This document shows positions 52,622 to 55,219 of a stretch of 55,219 nt of DNA, one piece after another. Positions within the stretch are counted from its first letter, which is position 1. The number at the start of each line of letters is the position of its first letter. The position numbers and the translations under genes are program-made. Source of the stretch: Zopfochytrium polystomum (lineage: Eukaryota > Chytridiomycota > Chytridiomycetes > Chytridiales > Chytridiaceae); NCBI GenBank assembly GCA_025765615.1, contig JAIVFJ010000372.1, positions 1 to 55,219 on the forward strand, given 5' to 3'. The notes under the pieces are model-generated. The model saw only the letters and a list, made by a program, of their open reading frames with translations. It did no database searches and had not been told where the DNA came from.

Positions 52622-53107
52622 TCACAGCAGCCTACAATGGCGACGCGTCGTTCTTGCTGACGGTGCGGGTAGAGACTGCAGCGCTGCAGCCTTGAACACG
52701 TCGATGACCCCGTCGTTCTGTATCGCGGAGCACTCCAAATACTGAGACGCGCCTATGCGTTGCGCCATTTGCAAGCCCTAAAGGTGAGGCCACCTTTGGC
52801 GTAAAACAACGAGAAACGACAAACAAGCTGCCAGAGTGACGAGCCCCGACAGAGTACCTCCTCGTCCGTAACTGGGTGCCATCCGACTCTCGCTAGCTCC
52901 GCCACAATTTCCGGATCACCGCGCAGGTCCTTTCGGCACCCGACGAGGACGACAGGCGTGTCTGGGAAGATCGCACGAGCGAACACGATCAAGAGCGTCG
53001 TCTTTCCCGCTGGTGGGTAGCCACAGTCAGAATCATCGAGACACTGGGAGGAATCGCGCGGCAACGCTCGTACCAGTGTGGTCACCGACGAGAACGACTT
53101 TGCGGGG
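52622..53107 (-). CDS. Rho-family GTPase lacking the switch regions
   Basis: Exons 53074-~53107, 52858-53009 and 52622-52777 join in frame with good GT-AG sites. The product has a full P-loop (RKVVLVGDHTAGKTTLL, split by a 64-nt phase-1 intron), then IVFARAIFPDTPVVLVGCRK. It thus jumps from the end of helix 1 straight to the G4 strand and omits switch I, DTAG and switch II (about 80 residues). G5 is ECSA, and the end RRHCRLL is a normal geranylgeranyl CaaX box. No ATG is found upstream in frame. It is either a deletion pseudogene or a mini-GTPase-like protein. Confidence 0.6.
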
Positions 53108-53527
53108 GGTGGAGGCGGGAGATTGTCGTGCTTGCGATCTCCACGAAAGTATAACGCAGACCAGGAATCGGATCAGTTGAGCGTTGAGTTTTGCGGGTGC
53201 CCGAGAATCGCAGATAGGCCTTCGAGAAAATAGGAACGTCGACTGTGGAGGAGGGGAATGAGCCTACCTTCGCATGCCTGCAATTCAGGAAGAGATCTGA
53301 TCTGTTTTTGAGGGTGAGAGGAGGCGCAGTCACGGCAGATCGTCCATTTAATTGGTGCTTACGCCGACAAACAATTAGTGTGTTGTTGGACAAGCGCAGG
53401 GACGAGGGACAGGAATTAACAAAAAAGGGAAAAAAAAAAAGAAATGAAAAACGTGAAAAAGAAATTCAACGCAGATAAATAAAAAATTGGATCCCCGCCC
53501 CACCGCCCTCACTCCTCCGTGCCCTCC
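53108..53527. other. Spacer before the recombinase gene
   Basis: No feature recognised apart from a short A run near 53431. Confidence 0.4.
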
Positions 53528-55219
53528 ATGCCAGGGGCCCCGAAGGGCCTTGCTGTCATGCCGAAACGAGCACAAAGAAGCGTCATCTACAGAAGCCGCG
53601 AAAGAAACAAAGAACACAGCCAACCGCCCAAATCTTCGAAACGACGCAATCGGCAGCGAGTTTCAGCTCCCCATCGTCCCAGCCCACAAACTAGATCTGA
53701 TGGGACAGTGCCTCGCTTCGTCATTCCGAAAACGAAAGTTTCGATCTTCTACGATCCAGAGACGTTTCGGCCAGAGCATCTGCAATTCGATACGAACGAA
53801 GTCCATTTCGACATGGGGCCAGAAGATCTCCTCTTCTCCAGGCAGGGGGGAAATCCTTTCAAGGTCCGTCGCGTTGGGGCAGGGCACTGGTCACAACAAA
53901 CGACTGAAGAATCAGTTGAGTTGTTTCCTTCATTTATGCTCAACTTACGTGCCTTTCTAACGTGCCTTTCTCTAGTATATTCGTCGGATCCGTGCGTTCG
54001 AAACTTTCTGGTTGGATGAGTACTCAAAGCGGTATCCCCCTGCGAAAGAATGGTGACGAGTACAAGTACGACAGCATCCCCGCCGACGTACTGCCTGATA
54101 TCACGAAGCGTCCTTACATGCCCGCTGAGATATCCACTTATTTTTGTGAGTTCCATCGAGTCTTATCTCAGTTCTTACTCACCCATTCATTTTAGACTAC
54201 TTATTTCTCCGTGCCGACGACCAAATGGGGGCAGGCATACAACAAGCAAAGGGAACGCCTTGTTTGGGGCTTGGGAAAAATTCGCTGCAGGCGACTGTTG
54301 CGGCTTTCAACATGATTCACAGCCGCTGCAGCCACTCAGAGGGCAAGTACGAGCGCGATCCAAACGGCGACGGCCTCCAGTGTCGGGGAAACCCCATGAA
54401 GACGACACGGGTCACGCAGACTGTGGAGACACTCAAGTACAAATTCACGCACGAGTATAAGTATAAGAAACAATCAGCGTCGGTGATGGATATTGTTGGC
54501 GATTACCTCCGGCTATTTACTGTTTTCACGCACATAAACACCTTCACTTCGTTTCGCGACTGGGTTTTCCTGCTCCTGAAGCAAACTCTTGGTCTCCGAT
54601 CGAAAGAAACGGCGATGATTCGACTGTGTGATTTGAAGTTCGAGTTCGATGCGGATCGCGGTCTTGTAGAGTGTGATGTGGATCGATTTCCTGCGAAGAT
54701 AGATCTCGACTTGTGGGAAGCAAAGGAGGATCGTGCGCGCACCGGCTATCAGATTACAATCCACAAGAACGGAGGGGTTGACGCGCTCTCTCCGTTTCTC
54801 TGTGCCGTCCGAGCAATTTGCTTGTACCTTGCGTTGCATACCCACACAAGCAATCCGAATGCACCGCTCTTCCCATCGGTCGATGCGGGAACGGGAGCTC
54901 CAACGCACGAGTTCATGACTGATCATGAGTACTCACGCATTCTCGGAAAGGCATGCTTGGCTCACTCAAAACTTCGGGTTGGTGCTGTTTGCCTGCCCTC
55001 ATTTAGTGAGATCTTTGTAACGCGAGATTCCTGTTAGGTCGAGGAAGTCGAAGGCAAGGTATACCCGAAGTACAACTGCCACTCCACCCGCCATACCTTT
55101 GCATTCTGGATTGGACTCTGCGGCTTTATTGGTCAGATTGCCATGCTGATGGGACGGTGGAAAACAACAACTGCGTGGGAGATCTACAACACGAATGGAA
55201 CACGGAAGAGACAGGTCGG
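53528..55219 (+). mobile_element. Crypton-like tyrosine recombinase, runs off the window
   Basis: Exons 53528-53914, 53976-54145, 54196-54977 and 55038-55219 or beyond. The last two carry a tyrosine-recombinase domain: Arg I in LGLRSKETAMIRL, the HxxR motif in HSTRHTFAFW, then GRWKTTTAWEIYNTNG with the probable nucleophile Tyr. The N-terminal half is basic and may bind DNA. Such stand-alone recombinases with introns are typical of Cryptons, which move as DNA circles. Exon 2 is one base out of phase (near AAAGAATGGTGACG, about 54050), so this copy may be dead. The end and any terminal repeats lie outside the window. Confidence 0.7.

Noticed and set aside
1..55219. CRISPR arrays, bacterial operons, riboswitches
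   Set aside because: The window is intron-bearing eukaryotic DNA; repeated motifs are LTRs, WWK units, ankyrin units and microsatellites.

Overview
The window reads as nuclear DNA of a filamentous or zoosporic fungus, most likely a chytrid. Genes are split by 50-120 nt GT-AG introns with CTAAC-like branch sites. Housekeeping genes are fungal in type: STN1, RTT106, TAN1/THUMPD1, ATP17, a CCDC97 homologue, an HDEL-tailed Hsp70 and tRNA-Ser(GCT). A family of 29-residue ankyrin-like repeats with a WWK core is, as far as I know, typical of chytrid genomes. A TTAGGG-type repeat is also present. The taxon is inference, not proof.

Layout. 1-6216: three tandem minus-strand MFS drug-transporter genes with identical intron positions; the copy cut by the window start carries two frameshifts. 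6802-9974: STN1 and RTT106, head to head with almost no spacer. 10015-15036: a coiled-coil protein, a Rho-GTPase relic, TAN1 and ATP17, the last with an apparent 4-nt exon. 15426-22290: a nested repeat complex. A WWK-repeat gene is cut by a degenerate Ty1/copia element, which is cut by an unidentified element (16198-21502), which is cut by a Ty3/gypsy chromovirus (16826-20003) with identical 353-bp LTRs and a perfect 5-bp target duplication. 22293-27624: an intact WWK-repeat gene, a leucine-rich gene and a broken WWK-repeat gene. 27867-31204: small genes and an MFS sugar transporter. 31530-33727: two tandem, intact but atypical Rho-like GTPase genes. 34350-42928: a PH-like protein, a CCDC97 homologue, tRNA-Ser, an F-box-like protein, another Rho relic and a 745-residue ankyrin protein. 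43-46 kb: poorly resolved small genes. 45933-50899: a divergent BiP-like Hsp70, a WWK relic and a secreted GH16-like protein with one frameshift. 51.4-55.2 kb: an ankyrin relic, a Rho copy lacking its switch regions, and a Crypton-like tyrosine recombinase running off the end.

Most notable is the chromovirus. It has lost reverse transcriptase, RNase H and the integrase core, yet keeps gag, protease and chromodomain frames and inserted recently. Its LTRs carry a long array of perfect heat-shock elements upstream of a TATA box. The predicted 5' end of its RNA is complementary over 11 nt to the sequence just inside the 5' LTR, the layout expected for Tf1-type self-priming. It looks like a heat-inducible, self-primed element mobilised in trans. 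The second theme is local birth and death of Rho-family GTPases: five copies in 42 kb, two of them intact.
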